DNA of 64,000 bases from Bacteroidales bacterium (GTDB taxonomy: Bacteria > Bacteroidota > Bacteroidia > Bacteroidales > P3), in the NCBI GenBank assembly GCA_017454015.1, contig JAFTDW010000035.1:1-64000 (forward strand), in the 5' to 3' direction. The position numbers were made by a program, and so were the translations under genes. Below, in pieces: positions 1 through 11,029 of the stretch. A model generated the notes under the pieces. The model did no database searches and had not been told where the DNA came from. It saw only the letters and a program-made list of their open reading frames with translations. Numbering within the stretch: position 1 is the stretch's first letter; each line of letters starts with the position of its first letter.

Positions 1-50
1 GCAGAGGACTGAAAATCCTTGTGTCACTGGTTCAATTCCAGTCAATGCCA
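1..50 (+). tRNA. tRNA-Phe(GAA), 3' portion
   Basis: The window opens inside a tRNA. The anticodon stem-loop has a 7-base loop CTGAAAA, giving anticodon GAA. The T arm pairs ACTGG with CCAGT around loop TTCAATT. The 3' acceptor strand CAATGCC is followed by discriminator A at about position 50, and no CCA is encoded. The 5' part lies outside the window. Confidence 0.85.
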
Positions 51-55
51 CAAAA

Positions 56-103
56 GCCAGAGGTGGACTTGAAATTGATTTCGAGTCCACCTCTGGCTTT
101 TTT
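56..103 (+). terminator. Rho-independent terminator after tRNA-Phe
   Basis: A near-perfect inverted repeat (GCCAGAGGTGGACT pairing with AGTCCACCTCTGGC) is followed directly by a run of seven T. It ends the tRNA transcript. Confidence 0.9.
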
Positions 104-125
104 ATGGATTAATTCTGCAAAAAAG

Positions 126-156
126 TTGCAAAAAAAATAATTAATCCTTATATTTG
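126..156 (+). promoter_or_regulatory. Bacteroidota promoter for the secreted-protein pair
   Basis: TTG at 126-128 and TATATTTG at 149-156 match the phylum's -33/-7 elements, with 20 bp between them. The start codon at 256 lies about 100 bp downstream, leaving a long AT-rich leader. Confidence 0.75.
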
Positions 157-255
157 CAGTCGGGACACATTACTGATATGAAACCACATCATATTGAAAC
201 ACAATATTATATACATTTGAATTTATTATAATATCCAACTAAAAGGCAAATCAAT

Positions 256-1773
256 ATGAAAAAGCAATCTTCTATTCATCCACTCAATTCAAGCAGTGGT
301 AATAAGACTGCCTACGGGTTTCGCAAAACATTCGTCGCCGCGCTGATAATTTTGTGGGCCGCCATACCCGCCTCGGTTTTTTCTCAGGACTTTATCAAAA
401 CCCTGTCACTCCCGTCAAGCACGAGCATAACCAAGAACATTGTCCGCAATTGCGGCGACACCGGCTTTATGTGTTACATTGAGACCCCCTCCCAACATCT
501 CTTTGTAAAAGCCAACGACACTATGGGGGTTGTCTATTATACCTTTGAACTCCCTATCAATCATTATGTGCTCGACTTCGAGATTCACAGAGACATGCTT
601 TTCTTTTGTGGGTACACTTATGAAACGAGGGCAGGAGAAGTCGGGCTGATTGGACATTTCTCCATTGGCGACATGTGCAACACGGTTAACAAAGTTTACA
701 TATACAACCACATTGGATACGGGCAAATGGCAAGCCGCATATACGCCAAATCATTTACGGACCTGGAGTTCCTCGATGTATGCCATGTCCAGCAAACGCC
801 TTGCCCGGATGTGTATGTGGCGCTTGTTGGCTCTGATGCGGAAGACAACCCTCTAATCGTGGAAGCAATTGGTCCGTACAACAACCCTTCCAATTGGAGG
901 TTCGCGCTGGGACGCAATAGTGCCAGTGCTTGTCATGAAAAATTCGTGCAGGTCGAAGAAACAAGAAATTACGTGGTAACCGGCGGCACCGCATTAAACA
1001 ATTTTAACAAGGGCATTTGCTTCAGGGCTTTCAACAAAAACGGCTATCCCGACTTTTTCACCAACAGCTCTATACATAATAAGTTCTACCGATACGAATC
1101 TGTAAACACAATTACGCAAGGTTACACTGCCTATCCCCTCAACAAGCATTTCGAGATGGCTGCCACTAATATCGACAGCATAGCCACCCTATCCCTATAC
1201 AAACGTGTAACATCTGGATACGAACCCCAGACACTGTACGGTGTTCTTCTTAATGTGTACGACATAGCTCAAACCCTCAGCCAACCCAACATCAACTGCC
1301 CATATTCCACATACACCCCAAGCGCCTACAACCTGGCTGGTTCACACATATCCGACCTATTGTATAATACAAACACAAAAAATCTGTATGCGCTCCTTAC
1401 TGCCGATGTGCCGTCAAGTGGCGCATCAAGTGTATGCGCCTTTATTCCATACCTGCAAGCCACGCCACTCATAGTATCATGTCTTACTATTCCGACCACG
1501 GAGTTCTGCAAGATGGACATTACAAACTACTCCTCCACATGCCTCATTTCGGGCTATTGGAGCAGCATTATCTCAGGTATTGGAGTTTACCACAGGTACC
1601 CTATAGGATCCGTGCCAAAATGCGCCTCCAAGTATGCGATAGACTGCAATGCACCTGAGCATTTCAGGTCTAAAGAATACAATTACCCACTGGATATATA
1701 TCGCTCAAACTTCGATTTCTCGACGGTTACCGTAAATTGCACGCCAATGTCATTCAATTCATTTTGCAGATAA
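256..1773 (+). CDS. Secreted hypothetical protein, 505 aa
   Basis: I do not recognise a family. The N terminus has an unusually long n-region (about 25 residues) before a hydrophobic segment ending SVFSQ, consistent with a Sec signal peptide cleaved near residue 44. The mature protein is rich in Tyr, Asn, Ser and paired Cys, as extracytoplasmic proteins often are, and contains many short beta-prone stretches. No T9SS sorting domain is visible at its C terminus, unlike the gene 16 bp downstream, which is probably co-transcribed. A clear promoter sits at 126-156. The role is unknown. Confidence 0.8.
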   Translation: MKKQSSIHPLNSSSGNKTAYGFRKTFVAALIILWAAIPASVFSQDFIKTLSLPSSTSITKNIVRNCGDTGFMCYIETPSQHLFVKANDTMGVVYYTFELPINHYVLDFEIHRDMLFFCGYTYETRAGEVGLIGHFSIGDMCNTVNKVYIYNHIGYGQMASRIYAKSFTDLEFLDVCHVQQTPCPDVYVALVGSDAEDNPLIVEAIGPYNNPSNWRFALGRNSASACHEKFVQVEETRNYVVTGGTALNNFNKGICFRAFNKNGYPDFFTNSSIHNKFYRYESVNTITQGYTAYPLNKHFEMAATNIDSIATLSLYKRVTSGYEPQTLYGVLLNVYDIAQTLSQPNINCPYSTYTPSAYNLAGSHISDLLYNTNTKNLYALLTADVPSSGASSVCAFIPYLQATPLIVSCLTIPTTEFCKMDITNYSSTCLISGYWSSIISGIGVYHRYPIGSVPKCASKYAIDCNAPEHFRSKEYNYPLDIYRSNFDFSTVTVNCTPMSFNSFCR

Positions 1774-1789
1774 TTAAAACTTCACCAGC

Positions 1790-3142
1790 ATGAAAAAGAC
1801 AGCAATACTAACACTGCTGCTATCATTGGCGGCGGCAGCTTTTTCACAAGTCGACACAATCTTTTGGAGACAACGGGAGTCCACCTATTACTACTGGGGC
1901 ACGCAATTTGCCGACTGCCACCCTGATCCTGGTTCAAGCTATACTTTTTATGGGGCTTCCTACATACATGCCCGCCGGTGCTATATAGACACCTCGCTGA
2001 AAGTCATAGGCATTGCAGCCCCATCCACTAAGGACACATGCGACCCTGAGGCCTATCCATTTGGGGCCGACACTAATTACGAGCCGGAATACTTTCATCT
2101 GTACGAAGCCACCGAAGACAGTTTCTACCTTGTGGCCGAGGCACGCTACGACACCAACCACCCCAGGTATCGCATGGCTATGCCAAACATGTACTCTTCG
2201 TGGGACACAATCTGGGAAGAATACCCTTTCATATACGAGGCCTACTTCGACAAGCCCTACGTGGTACGCGATTCTTTCTACGTTGGTGTCACCACATTCA
2301 ACAACGACTCCTATTACGATGAAGAACTAATGCGATACAGGGGGTTAGGCCACTACTTTACACTTTACTACAAAATTGGGACCGCCTACGATGTGGACTC
2401 GGCATGCGACGTGTACAAGAGAAAAGCCACAAACCCTTTCGACAGGTGCCATGACTGCGAGGACGATGAATGGGTTCGCGTTGGGCAGATACGGTATGCA
2501 GCCGGATGGGTCTATATGCCTACGACTTCGTTTTACCCTTTCTTTCCTATTTTCGACACCTCCGGGCTCGACATACATGGGTTCCGGTGGGTGGGGGAAT
2601 GCGACACCGTGTTCGGTCTTAGTCTTTTGTACTTTGAGGACGACAAGGCCTATCTCTCTTGGAACACAAGCTACTACGCGCAGTGGTGGGAATTATCCTA
2701 CGGCCCTGTGGGCATCACCCCGGAAGAGGGCATAAGAGACACCAGCCACACCACCATGACCTGCCTCGAGAATCTGCAGCCCAACGTGGAATACATAGTA
2801 TACATCCGTGCGCGTTGCACTGACGACACAAGGGGACCGTGGGGCACATTCATCACTTTCATCCTGCCCGACGCCAATGGCATAGGCCAGGCTCGCCAAC
2901 AAACAAACGTGGACAGGCACACTTACCTCATGCCAAACCCCACTACAGGCCCCGTCACCGTGTTCTCGGGCTTCAAAATATCCAACATCGAGGTGTACGA
3001 CCTTGCAGGGAAGCTCATCGAGACACATACTGTGAACGCCAACGCCACCACCCTCAACACTTCGGGGCTGCCCTCAGGCGCCTATCTGCTGCGCATACGC
3101 ACCACCTACGGCGACACCGCCAAGCGCCTCATCAAGAAATAG
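1790..3142 (+). CDS. Secreted protein with FN3-like domain and T9SS sorting domain, 450 aa
   Basis: A short cleavable signal peptide (residues 1-20, ending AAAFSQ) precedes a Tyr/Asp-rich N-terminal region of unknown fold. Residues about 285-365 resemble a fibronectin type III domain, with the pattern LSWN..YYAQWWELSYGP and LQPNVEYIVYIRARC. The last about 75 residues form a type A T9SS sorting domain: MPNPTTGPVTV, then IEVYDLAGKLI, then LPSGAYLLRI and a basic C terminus. The protein should be exported by Sec and then by the Por secretion system to the surface or medium. It follows the preceding secreted protein by 16 bp, so the two may act together. Substrate unknown. Confidence 0.88.
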   Translation: MKKTAILTLLLSLAAAAFSQVDTIFWRQRESTYYYWGTQFADCHPDPGSSYTFYGASYIHARRCYIDTSLKVIGIAAPSTKDTCDPEAYPFGADTNYEPEYFHLYEATEDSFYLVAEARYDTNHPRYRMAMPNMYSSWDTIWEEYPFIYEAYFDKPYVVRDSFYVGVTTFNNDSYYDEELMRYRGLGHYFTLYYKIGTAYDVDSACDVYKRKATNPFDRCHDCEDDEWVRVGQIRYAAGWVYMPTTSFYPFFPIFDTSGLDIHGFRWVGECDTVFGLSLLYFEDDKAYLSWNTSYYAQWWELSYGPVGITPEEGIRDTSHTTMTCLENLQPNVEYIVYIRARCTDDTRGPWGTFITFILPDANGIGQARQQTNVDRHTYLMPNPTTGPVTVFSGFKISNIEVYDLAGKLIETHTVNANATTLNTSGLPSGAYLLRIRTTYGDTAKRLIKK

Positions 3143-3162
3143 CCTGCCTGAAGATTGCAGAC

Positions 3163-6456
<3,294 letters not shown>

Positions 6457-6523
6457 CTATCAATTATTGTTTCTATGTGATTTAATGTGCATTGCGAGTT
6501 GCACCCACAATGCCGACAAACTG

Positions 6524-6531
6524 CAAAGGTA
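6524..6531 (-). promoter_or_regulatory. -7 box of secA promoter
   Basis: On the minus strand TACCTTTG matches TAnnTTTG. It lies about 68 bp upstream of the secA start. No clear TTG is seen 19-21 bp upstream, so this is a single-element match. Confidence 0.5.
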
Positions 6532-6572
6532 CGCTTTTTTTCCCGATTGTCGGCACTTTTTATAATAACAAC

Positions 6573-6677
6573 TAATAAAAATAGCCCTGCAAGTAATAAA
6601 AATAGCCCTGCAAGTAATAAAAATAGCCCTGCAAGTAATAAAAACAGCCCTGCAAGTAATAAAAACAGCCCTGCAAG
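6573..6677. repeat. Five tandem copies of a 21-bp repeat
   Basis: Units at 6573, 6594, 6615, 6636 and 6657, each 21 bp (TAATAAAAATAGCCCTGCAAG). The first three are identical and the last two share a single T-to-C change, so the array probably grew by duplication. It lies upstream of secA and is not CRISPR, because there are no spacers. Confidence 0.95.
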
Positions 6678-6771
6678 GGCAAAAATCCACCGGCCCCGCC
6701 AAAGGCTGCGAACACCTTTTTAACAAAAGAGTCCCCTCCCCCCTTTTTTAGAGTGCCGTCTAGGGTGCTTG

Positions 6772-6981
6772 AACCCAAATCGGTCAATGGGTTTATGTCA
6801 GAGCAGTGTTAGTTTCGAGTAGATTGCTGTCAAATACAGTGAAGGCATGAACATGTCCAGTGGACATGTGAGCCGAGCCCTGAAAAGTCCCCCACTTTTC
6901 AGAAAAGGCGAGGGTTGCGAAGAAGCCAATGAATTTCTGATATATAATTATTGCTACCCGGCCTAACGACCGATTTGGGTT
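6772..6981. mobile_element. Possible MITE-like element or IS remnant
   Basis: Two perfect 14-bp inverted repeats, AACCCAAATCGGTC (6772-6785) and its complement (6968-6981), bound 210 bp with no coding potential. Inside are a 19-bp palindrome (9-bp arms, ACATGTCCA/TGGACATGT, 6851-6869) and a smaller hairpin (TGAAAAGT/ACTTTTCA, 6881-6901). No target-site duplication is obvious. The whole spacer 6457-7029 holds no convincing gene. Confidence 0.45.
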
Positions 6982-7029
6982 TAATAGCGGTAGCACCGCC
7001 ATGAACCCTGCTCGGTGTCGACCCTGCTG

Positions 7030-7614
7030 TCAGCGGGCTGCCACGGGGCGGTCGTTGAAACCCGCCGCAACCTTGTCCCACATAAACGAGCCGCCGTAGG
7101 CGTCGCAGTACACCAGTGTCTCGTCGTCGACAAAGGTAACCACATACTCTCTCACCATCACACCGCCCAGCCTCATGCGGCATGTAAAGGTGAGCAGGTT
7201 GCTGTCCATAGTCCAGCTAAACGACTGAGCCTCTTCGCGCTCCACGTCGTCGCTCGCGTCCCAGTAGCGGCCGCTGCCGTCGGCCATGTAAATCTCGCGC
7301 TCGCTGCCGCGCTGCCACTCGCCCAACAGCAGCGCGGGGTTATACACCGTGCGCTGTTTGCGGGCAAAAATCAGCAGGTTGGTATGCTCTGCGGTGTCGC
7401 GCTGCGCCGCGCGCAGCGGCGCAGCTTTCACAGTATCGGGTGTCATGGGGGCTGCGGGCTTCACTGTGTCGGCGGCCTCTTTAGGCTGCACGTTGCTCGC
7501 CGTGCTATCGGCCTCTTGCTTGCTGCCTCTATGGTGGCAGGCGGCAAGCAGCAGGGCCAGCGCCGCAGCCATCACGCATTGTCTCAGCATCATTATTGTT
7601 CTCCGTCTGCTCAT
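7030..7614 (-). CDS. Small lipoprotein, lipocalin-like
   Basis: A hydrophobic leader ends in the lipobox LLAAC (Cys about residue 26), so it should be a lipoprotein. After a Lys/Ala/Asp linker to about residue 90, the C-terminal about 105 residues (LLGEWQRGSEREIYMADGSGRYW..LLTFTCRMRLGGVMVREYVVTFVDDETLVY) have the alternating strands and the G-x-W start typical of lipocalin-like domains in Bacteroidota; this assignment is by pattern only. Its start codon overlaps the stop of the transglutaminase-like gene by 4 bp, indicating translational coupling and a shared function at the cell envelope. Confidence 0.75.
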   Translation of the reverse strand: MSRRRTIMMLRQCVMAAALALLLAACHHRGSKQEADSTASNVQPKEAADTVKPAAPMTPDTVKAAPLRAAQRDTAEHTNLLIFARKQRTVYNPALLLGEWQRGSEREIYMADGSGRYWDASDDVEREEAQSFSWTMDSNLLTFTCRMRLGGVMVREYVVTFVDDETLVYCDAYGGSFMWDKVAAGFNDRPVAAR

Positions 7615-9104
7615 AGCTTCACCAGTTTTGCTTCCACATTCCTAAACTGCGGCATCGTCTCGCCTATGTTGGCGCCAATATATGTGGGGTCGCACACCGT
7701 GTAGCGGCGTCCGTCGAGGGTGAAATAGTCGCCCTGCACCTCGTCGCCCAGAGCCACCGCCGTGGCCAGGTGCCCCGGCCAGTTCACCAGCACGGCGTCG
7801 AGACCCAGCAAGTCGCGCACCAGTATGCAGAAGAGTATCGAGCGGTCCTCGCAGTCGTTCTTGGGGTAGTAAAAACTCTCGTCGCCAAACAGCGGCCTTT
7901 CGTAGCCAAACTGTTCTTGGTCGGTGGCGTAGTCAAAAGCCGTCTGCACAAAGTCGAGCAGCATCGCGGCGGCCTTCTTCTTGCTCTTGCCCTCTATCTG
8001 GCTTCGCAGTGCCGGGTAGAGGGTAGCCTTCACGCCGTCGCTCAGACCTGCCAGGGCGTAGTAGTCCCATGCGTCGCTCAGCGGATAGTCGGCGAGGTAG
8101 TCCATCAGGCGTTGCTCCACTGCCACGGTAACCTGCAGCGTGCCGAACTTTGCCGCCCGCAGGGTGCGGCTCCGCTTCGCTCCGCCGCCCAGGTCGGGCA
8201 GCCTCCCCATCAATATGTCGGCCACCCTCTCGCGCGGAAAAGCCACCTTGCACACATACACCCCGCCCGGGTCTTTCGACGAGAGTATGTAATGCTTTAT
8301 GCCGTCAAGCTCTACATACGAGTAGCTGTATACCGTGCGGCTGAAAGGCATGAGCAGCACCAGCCTGCCGTCGGCGCGGCCTAAGCGCACGCGGTAGCCC
8401 GACTGAGCCAGCAGGTACATTTGGAGCAGCACCGCCTCGTTGCTGCCCTTGCCCAGCAGCTGCTCGCCTGTGCGTCCCAGCAGGCACAGGTAGCCCCAGT
8501 CCGACAGGTGCAGTCTCTCACGCTGCGCCATGCAGTCGTGCAGCAGTCCGTCGTAGCGTTCCAGCGACAGCTGCTGCCATGCCGTGGCGATGCTCGCCTC
8601 GTCGAGTGCCGGCAGGCTGAAGCGCAGCCCTTGGGCGTCGGCGTGCATGCTGCACGAGGTGCCGTAAAAAGGCACCTGCATAGTAGGTGCCGAGGGTTCC
8701 GGCTCAGGCACCAGCGGCAGAGGCACGGGCTCGGGCTTGGGCGGAGCAGGCACCACCTCGCTCTTGGGCAGCGGCGCAGGCGCCGGTGTCTTGTCGGGCT
8801 GCGGCGCAGGCGGCTTGGGCGGTGCCGGCTCTGCGGGCTTAGGCACGGCGGGCTTCACTCCCATCATCGCCCACCCCTGGCGCACTGCGGCGGCATACTC
8901 CGCGTTGGCTTTCTTGCGGAAAGCCGCATACTCCGCCTCGGCCTTGCGACGTGCGTCGTCGTACTGCTGCTGCGCCTTGTTCTTCTGCCTATTATACTGG
9001 TCAATCATCTGCTGCCGCTGTTTGTTGTAGGCGTCGCGGTCCACCTGCGCCGCCGCGCCCCCAGCCATCAGCAAAGCAAGAAACAATAAAACAGTCTGTT
9101 TCAT
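7611..9104 (-). CDS. Secreted transglutaminase-like (putative cysteine protease) protein, 497 aa
   Basis: Signal peptide at residues 1-19 (ending GGAAAQ), then a charged coiled coil to about residue 70 (repeated Q/K/A/E heptads), then a Pro/Ala/Lys-rich linker to about residue 140. The C-terminal part has the transglutaminase-like triad order: Cys in PKNDCEDRS, His in WPGHLATAV and Asp in VCDPTYIG. Such domains act as cysteine peptidases or amide-bond enzymes in the periplasm. The long rod-like N terminus suggests it spans from membrane to peptidoglycan. It is the first gene of a two-gene unit with the small lipoprotein and lies downstream of the DGR on the same strand. Whether it belongs functionally to the DGR block is inference. 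Confidence 0.8.
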   Translation of the reverse strand: MKQTVLLFLALLMAGGAAAQVDRDAYNKQRQQMIDQYNRQKNKAQQQYDDARRKAEAEYAAFRKKANAEYAAAVRQGWAMMGVKPAVPKPAEPAPPKPPAPQPDKTPAPAPLPKSEVVPAPPKPEPVPLPLVPEPEPSAPTMQVPFYGTSCSMHADAQGLRFSLPALDEASIATAWQQLSLERYDGLLHDCMAQRERLHLSDWGYLCLLGRTGEQLLGKGSNEAVLLQMYLLAQSGYRVRLGRADGRLVLLMPFSRTVYSYSYVELDGIKHYILSSKDPGGVYVCKVAFPRERVADILMGRLPDLGGGAKRSRTLRAAKFGTLQVTVAVEQRLMDYLADYPLSDAWDYYALAGLSDGVKATLYPALRSQIEGKSKKKAAAMLLDFVQTAFDYATDQEQFGYERPLFGDESFYYPKNDCEDRSILFCILVRDLLGLDAVLVNWPGHLATAVALGDEVQGDYFTLDGRRYTVCDPTYIGANIGETMPQFRNVEAKLVKL

Positions 9105-9306
9105 AACATCAGCGTATATCTATATATTTTAAATAGTGGTATCTGCCTTTTACATCAGCATCCAATATTACTTCACAAAAACAATCAGACAGAGCCTTCG
9201 CCGTTGCTTGAATTATCTTCTTCGCAACGGCTACCAACACCGTCATGAAGGCGGTTCTCGACCGCTCATTTTCGTTTGGCTGCAATGCCAAACCCGACAT
9301 GGGCAT

Positions 9307-9344
9307 GTTTACTACGACGAAATCCATCTATCATACTAAGCTAA
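9307..9344. repeat. Inverted repeat, left copy (3' flank of DGR template)
   Basis: This stretch is the imperfect reverse complement of 10995-11029. It includes a perfect 16-bp block, TATCATACTAAGCTAA (9329-9344, complement at 10995-11010), and a second block ACTACGACG. The copies differ by one inserted base, one substitution and a 4-bp gap. It abuts and overlaps the stop codon inside the template repeat. Confidence 0.9.
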
Positions 9345-9471
9345 TGGAGAACAACACGGAACCCGTTGTTGTTGTTGCGGTTGCTTGGGGTGTTGTTGTT
9401 GCGATTCGCAACGCGGCAGTTCCTTGCGTTGTTGTTCCAGCTACCACCGCGCAGCACGCGGTTCGAGCCTG
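9341..9471 (-). repeat. DGR template repeat (TR)
   Basis: A 131-bp sequence matching 11029-11159 without gaps. The two differ at 17 positions. At all 17 the TR has A on the coding (minus) strand; the variable copy has G at 10 and T at 7. This adenine-only pattern is the signature of DGR mutagenic reverse transcription. TR codons are AAC-rich (four in a row near the 3' end), so each can be diversified to many residues without creating a stop. It lies in frame in the last codons of the reverse transcriptase gene. The terminal 25 bp, including the stop codon, are identical in both copies and would serve as the initiation-of-homology region. Confidence 0.97.
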
Positions 9472-10462
9472 TTGCCCATGCCGTGAACACCGTTCGGCGC
9501 AATCCTTGTGTGTATCCTTTCAATGCATACGACAGCAACGGTGTTATATGTTCATAGTATTCCAATTCGCTCCATGTTTCATTATCTTTAAAATAATTAT
9601 ACATTTTGCTCTTTTTCACAAAGCGTCGCTTGCTTCGCTGTGTAAGCAATATTTTGTTGGGGTATATTCTATAGCCGAGAAAGTCGATTCCACACATTGT
9701 CATGGCTACGACAACTGGTTTAAGAGCGAGCTTTAGTTTTTGTTCAGCAAACATCTTGATTTGCGCCACATAATCATTGATTTCAATGTAACTGTCGGCA
9801 AACACCAGAAAGTCATCCATATACCTCAGATATTCGGGAACTCTCAGTGTCTCTTTTATCCAGTGATCCATACCCGACAGGTAGTAATTGGCAAAATACT
9901 GGCTTGTGAGGTTTCCAATAGGTATTCCCCGACCATCCGACTTGGAATAACTTTCAATGATGTCGGCAATTATTTGTAGCAAAATTTTGTCTTTGAACAT
10001 GCGACCCAGGCTCGCAAGCAACAGGTCGTGAGGAATGCTGTCGAAATATTTTCTAAAGTCGAATTTCGCAACATAACAATACCTTCTCATTGCCGCCTTG
10101 GCACGGTCTATGGCTTTGTATATTCCTTTTTGTGGACGAGTTGCGTATGTAGTTTCTATCAAGTTGCGCTCAAAGCAAGGGTGGCACACGTTCATAATAG
10201 CATGGTGCAACACCCGCTCCCTGAACGATGCTGCACAGATAAGCCTTAGTTTCGGGTCTTCGATATAGAAATACTCGTACTCCCCAACCTGCACCGTACC
10301 TCTGAAAATCTCATCGCTCATCCGTGCAATGTTCTCCTCCAGATGGCATTGGAAGTGTAAGACCTCGCTATCACGCCGCTTCCCTCTCATAGCTTTGTAA
10401 AAAGCCTGCAGCAAATTGTCGGTGTCAGCTATTTGTTGTGTCAGGTTTCCTGTTCTCTTCAT
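9341..10462 (-). CDS. DGR reverse transcriptase with template-encoded C-terminal tail
   Basis: Group II-intron-like reverse transcriptase of 373 residues. The catalytic motif is YMDD (214-217). The fourth motif reads IGNLTSQ (182-188), the form characteristic of DGR enzymes in place of the usual QGxxxSP. It copies the template repeat into adenine-mutagenised cDNA that replaces the variable repeat of the target gene. The last 40 or so residues, from VLRGGSW to the stop, are encoded by the template itself and read in the same frame as in the target protein, so the enzyme ends in an Asn-rich copy of the target's C terminus. The start overlaps the HRDC gene by 38 bp, so the two are co-translated. 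Confidence 0.97.
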   Translation of the reverse strand: MKRTGNLTQQIADTDNLLQAFYKAMRGKRRDSEVLHFQCHLEENIARMSDEIFRGTVQVGEYEYFYIEDPKLRLICAASFRERVLHHAIMNVCHPCFERNLIETTYATRPQKGIYKAIDRAKAAMRRYCYVAKFDFRKYFDSIPHDLLLASLGRMFKDKILLQIIADIIESYSKSDGRGIPIGNLTSQYFANYYLSGMDHWIKETLRVPEYLRYMDDFLVFADSYIEINDYVAQIKMFAEQKLKLALKPVVVAMTMCGIDFLGYRIYPNKILLTQRSKRRFVKKSKMYNYFKDNETWSELEYYEHITPLLSYALKGYTQGLRRTVFTAWATGSNRVLRGGSWNNNARNCRVANRNNNTPSNRNNNNGFRVVLH

Positions 10463-10895
10463 ACATCTTTTCTAACATCCGCCGTGCAAACTTGTCCACT
10501 CGCTGTTTCCCAATCCCGTCTATTGACACAATAGTCTTTTCGTTGAGTTCTCTAAGTTTCGACATCTCTGCCAACTCCGAGTCTATAAACACCGCGAAGG
10601 CTGGGATAGCCTCTTCATCGGCAATTGCCTTGCGGCACTTTCGCAGCAGACTGAACAACTTAAATTGCTCTTCATTTAGCACCGCCTTGTAGTCAACCTT
10701 GTCTTTTTTCTCGCCAAACGGAACTTGCAGAGGCGGTAGCAGATACTGCACACAGAACGTCCAGTAGGTCATGTCGCCGCTCACGGCCAGTTCCTTGTCA
10801 ACCTTCACGGTTTTGTTGGCCCGCAGAAACTTGTTGAGATTTTCCGTCGCATCGTCACCGCCGACGATTGGTATTGTAAATATCTTATACTGCAT
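10425..10895 (-). CDS. HRDC-domain DGR accessory protein
   Basis: A 156-residue protein whose C-terminal half (about 72-148) has the HRDC helical pattern: FKLFSLLRKCRKAIADEEAIPAFAVF, then LRELNEKTIVSIDGIGKQRVDKF. HRDC domains bind nucleic acid, and HRDC proteins are known partners of some Bacteroidota DGR reverse transcriptases, where they take the place of Avd. The N terminus (MQYKIFTIPIVGGDDATENLNKFLR) is a separate small domain often joined to HRDC in mobile-element proteins. It overlaps the reverse transcriptase gene by 38 bp and is followed by no Avd-like gene. The role in guiding template RNA or cDNA is inferred from context. Confidence 0.9.
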   Translation of the reverse strand: MQYKIFTIPIVGGDDATENLNKFLRANKTVKVDKELAVSGDMTYWTFCVQYLLPPLQVPFGEKKDKVDYKAVLNEEQFKLFSLLRKCRKAIADEEAIPAFAVFIDSELAEMSKLRELNEKTIVSIDGIGKQRVDKFARRMLEKMYEENRKPDTTNS

Positions 10896-10914
10896 TAATT
10901 CTCCAATTCTGCAA

Positions 10915-10991
10915 CGGTTTATTATCCTTCCGCTGCGCTGGCTCGCGCCACTCCGTTGGCGCGGCCTGCTCCGCTACATTATAATAAACCG
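10915..10991. repeat. Nested inverted repeat between DGR target and HRDC gene
   Basis: Perfect 11-bp arms CGGTTTATTAT (10915-10925) and ATAATAAACCG (10981-10991) enclose a GC-rich core with its own hairpin (CGCGCCA/TGGCGCG). It could be a transcription terminator or processing site after the target gene, or a small repeat element. There is no T-tract on the minus strand, so simple termination is uncertain. Confidence 0.7.
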
Positions 10992-10994
10992 AGT

Positions 10995-11029
10995 TTAGCT
11001 TAGTATGATAGATTGCGTCGTAGTGAAAC
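10995..11029. repeat. Inverted repeat, right copy (3' flank of DGR variable repeat)
   Basis: Imperfect reverse complement of 9307-9344. It abuts the stop codon of the variable gene. On the coding strand TTAGTTT just after the variable repeat can pair with AAGCTAA at the far end of this arm (7 bp with one G-T), making a local stem with a 24-base loop. Confidence 0.88.

Noticed and set aside
6573-6677. CRISPR array (also considered for 16398-16466, 27151-27234 and 59996-60134)
   Set aside because: All are contiguous tandem repeats without unique spacers, and no cas genes are in the window.
6460-6726. Frames with repeated peptides in the 21-bp array
   Set aside because: The repeats have a multiple-of-three period, so any open frame yields a repeated peptide. 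No start signal or conservation.
9109-9327. 72-codon minus-strand frame between template repeat and transglutaminase gene
   Set aside because: Starts within the inverted repeat next to the template and has no family features; probably non-coding. Worth a look if RNA data show translation.
9245-9736. Plus-strand frame covering the template repeat
   Set aside because: Antisense to the reverse transcriptase; the Val-rich run is simply the complement of AAC codons.
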